IMG/VR virus record: IMGVR_UViG_3300011113_000265
Coordinates: 1 to 64,000 of that record
DNA from: a virus
Strand: one strand, 5' to 3'
DNA length: 64,000 nt
A program made the position numbers and the translations under genes. The notes beneath the pieces were generated by a model, which had not been told where the DNA came from, did not search any database, and worked only from the letters and a program-made list of their open reading frames with translations. This document shows positions 63,501 through 64,000 of the stretch, one piece after another. How positions within the stretch are numbered: position 1 is the first letter of the stretch; every line of letters begins with the position of its first letter.

Positions 63501-64000
63501 AACTTATTTGTTGGTTTTAGATTAGGTGATGAGCATATTGATGAACAAGTACTTAATAGTATGTTACAAAACTATACTATTGTTGATGGTAAATTAAAAA
63601 GACTTACTGAAAAAGATAGAAATGCTGGTACTTATAAAAGCTTGTTAGATAGTAGTTCTGTTGATTCTGAAGGTAATCTTATTATTGAAGGATTACTTGA
63701 TGCTAATGGTAAAGTTGATGAACAAGTATATACTCAATTTAGAAATACTGTATTAAATACAATTGCTACTATTAAAGGAGGTCTTAATAGTGAAGATATG
63801 AATGCTATTAATCTTAGTATGAGTGGTAAAATGTTAATGACTTTTAGAAACTGGTTACCTGATCTTGCTGATGAAAGATTTAGAGGTATTACTGATGTAT
63901 GGAGTAGTAGTAGATCATCTTTAAGAATAAATCCTGTTACTAATACAGTTATTGAAGGTAGATATACTGCTTTTTTTAGTGATATGAATACTGAAGATAA
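60552..64000 (+). CDS. Giant virion protein with PD-(D/E)XK nuclease domain, cut by window edge (at least 1149 aa)
   Basis: The frame is open to the last base, so the C-terminus is missing. Residues 121-129 (GTKVHKALE) and 217-235 (ADLLIVYSDK...FDYKT) give the RecB/Cas4-type order: H125 and E129, then D218, then D232-Y-K234, the catalytic D...(D/E)xK set. Such a nuclease might trim ends of the ejected genome or attack host DNA. The remaining 900 residues are helical, with long charged coiled coils (KNNLNKRLKKYKEDSAEYNK) and a patterned SMSGKMLMTFRNWLPDLADE region near the end. The gene lies in the cargo cluster and overlaps its upstream neighbour through ATGA. Confidence 0.75.
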   Translation, partial: MSCSIDPDKITVGEVRDLVRRKEFSEFKPNKDDAASDVIKKIQALQNKVTTELVDNTQLVKGYHLDPSGKTMRYVWLDTKELAFSGRVTDINKAKFVKRKGVKAAEELSSLPDNIIKRDAGTKVHKALEKLAFWFIKNDKSGLVANDLSKIPDVDEDQIKNELGVSDGVFLNLKEAFSEIWSTVKSTQKQIDPNGKFWINPETFMLDFTTFDKGGTADLLIVYSDKSGGLFDYKTMSPLTDENYKIKDPNWIADYKIDEFNTQISTLIDMYKKIGITKFRHARIVPIQISLAPKAKTDTTKAEGAKLTDKFVTVKMGEKFDEYLTQIPIIVEETGNESLDRAIKEAITLKNNLNKRLKKYKEDSAEYNKLVFRIKKLNKSINEIMLNKDINFMFKQYRELVNRYMKGNSLMVETRDPNNSLFLNNQKIKDLLDDLSIFEAIASSTPDFIDSLELGDFTPESYLNALNEILGKTTFLKNSLEQRLIDLNLTTDEYQAAKNDKSLSWFDKLFRRFSNINNTIFQKVKQLLDLANTRTRLDIRNFESQLKKIDQAVQAYGNSVGLSGMKVYELFVNKKTGNLHTKYLSKFYDELSEARKDKDDAFLNKYLKLREDAQEIFEKRKLDYMFKNSLVESDLEKNDAYIKWESENNPSKPSSNTKYSNYWFTYYEINEDAIPNEYFNPDFIKIKSNQALLDYYNFWTDSMETFREYLDLSGDKIPRNFIPWIKANTVEQFMNNGINISLDSFKNIMSIQENNELVFREGYIELKSEIDPDTGLPKREIPRYFINPLINQQGEIDSSLKSFDLSSSLMIFAGMAYNYNNLKEHENTIEALKEVLAKLGVVQTTAEGKTLPNSEIGKRSAEFKLLEDLINSQLYGAYYKEKPSKATQGLQKLRSYQQLTTLALDPISSTVNLMGARTNALFQGVKGYFYTRAMYNKALDNRFRDTERYKALAHFFQPYANKRVDEIAKEFKGNKIAKKFSYDNLFVGFRLGDEHIDEQVLNSMLQNYTIVDGKLKRLTEKDRNAGTYKSLLDSSSVDSEGNLIIEGLLDANGKVDEQVYTQFRNTVLNTIATIKGGLNSEDMNAINLSMSGKMLMTFRNWLPDLADERFRGITDVWSSSRSSLRINPVTNTVIEGRYTAFFSDMNTED

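Noticed and set aside
1-64000. Stop-codon reassignment (TAG or TGA read through), known in some crAss-like phages
   Set aside because: TAG ends genes (for example at 11169 and 17859) and TGA ends others (for example at 29998 and 60555), with normal-length products and no in-frame interruptions.
1-64000. CRISPR array, diversity-generating retroelement or integrase
   Set aside because: No regularly spaced repeats, reverse transcriptase, or recombinase motif was seen in either strand.

Overview
The window is a 64 kb piece of a tailed double-stranded DNA phage of the crAss-like group (order Crassvirales) that infects a member of the Bacteroidota. Three things point this way. The + strand carries, in the order expected for crAss-like phages, a large terminase, a portal protein, an acidic scaffold-like protein, a major capsid protein, fibres, a lysis cassette, small ring or connector proteins, a 1648-residue muzzle-like protein and a run of giant virion (cargo) proteins. 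One of these, 2148 residues long, has a GSDYDIDK motif like the catalytic aspartates of the crAss-like virion RNA polymerase (phi14:2 gp66). The DNA is very AT-rich, AGA dominates arginine codons, most genes lack a clear Shine-Dalgarno sequence, and several early proteins resemble families common in Flavobacteriia phages and mobile elements. TAA, TAG and TGA all end genes, so the standard bacterial code applies.

Layout. Positions 1-118 are a GC-richer non-coding fold-back. Positions 119-8375 are a tightly packed minus-strand early or accessory block of small genes. Its downstream part (119-4327) is a set of modular small proteins. Its upstream part holds a radical-SAM enzyme of spore-photoproduct-lyase type, a membrane-anchored glucosaminidase, a tRNA-like gene inside a structured non-coding region, and small conserved phage proteins. 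Positions 8376-8964 are the divergent switch region, with an AT-rich repeat, a sigma70/Bacteroidota-like promoter and a leader of about 340 nt. From 8965 to the right edge every gene is on the + strand.

The + strand modules are: small genes with a GroES-like protein (8965-11233); packaging and head genes (11227-20616), including two neighbouring HExxH zinc-protease-like genes between portal and scaffold; head accessory and connector genes (20697-24838); a free-standing GIY-YIG homing endonuclease (24840-25469); fibres (25462-29746), whose distal part is a GC-richer block that looks imported; lysis genes (29762-32290) with membrane proteins, an M15 peptidase endolysin and a probable unimolecular spanin; ring proteins and muzzle (32380-39483); and ejection/cargo proteins (39487-64000), including the virion RNA polymerase, a zincin-like protein, a Dps/ferritin-like protein and a giant protein with an N-terminal PD-(D/E)XK nuclease domain that runs off the right edge. 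Hairpin terminators follow the capsid gene, the 436-residue head-accessory gene, the lysis cassette and the 862-residue cargo gene.

How it fits together (inference): terminase and portal package DNA into a capsid built from scaffold and capsid proteins. The giant proteins are loaded into the virion and ejected with the DNA, the virion RNA polymerase transcribes early genes, and the lysis cassette opens the cell. No integrase, replication gene, CRISPR array or reverse transcriptase is visible here. All family calls come from reading the sequence, not from a database search.
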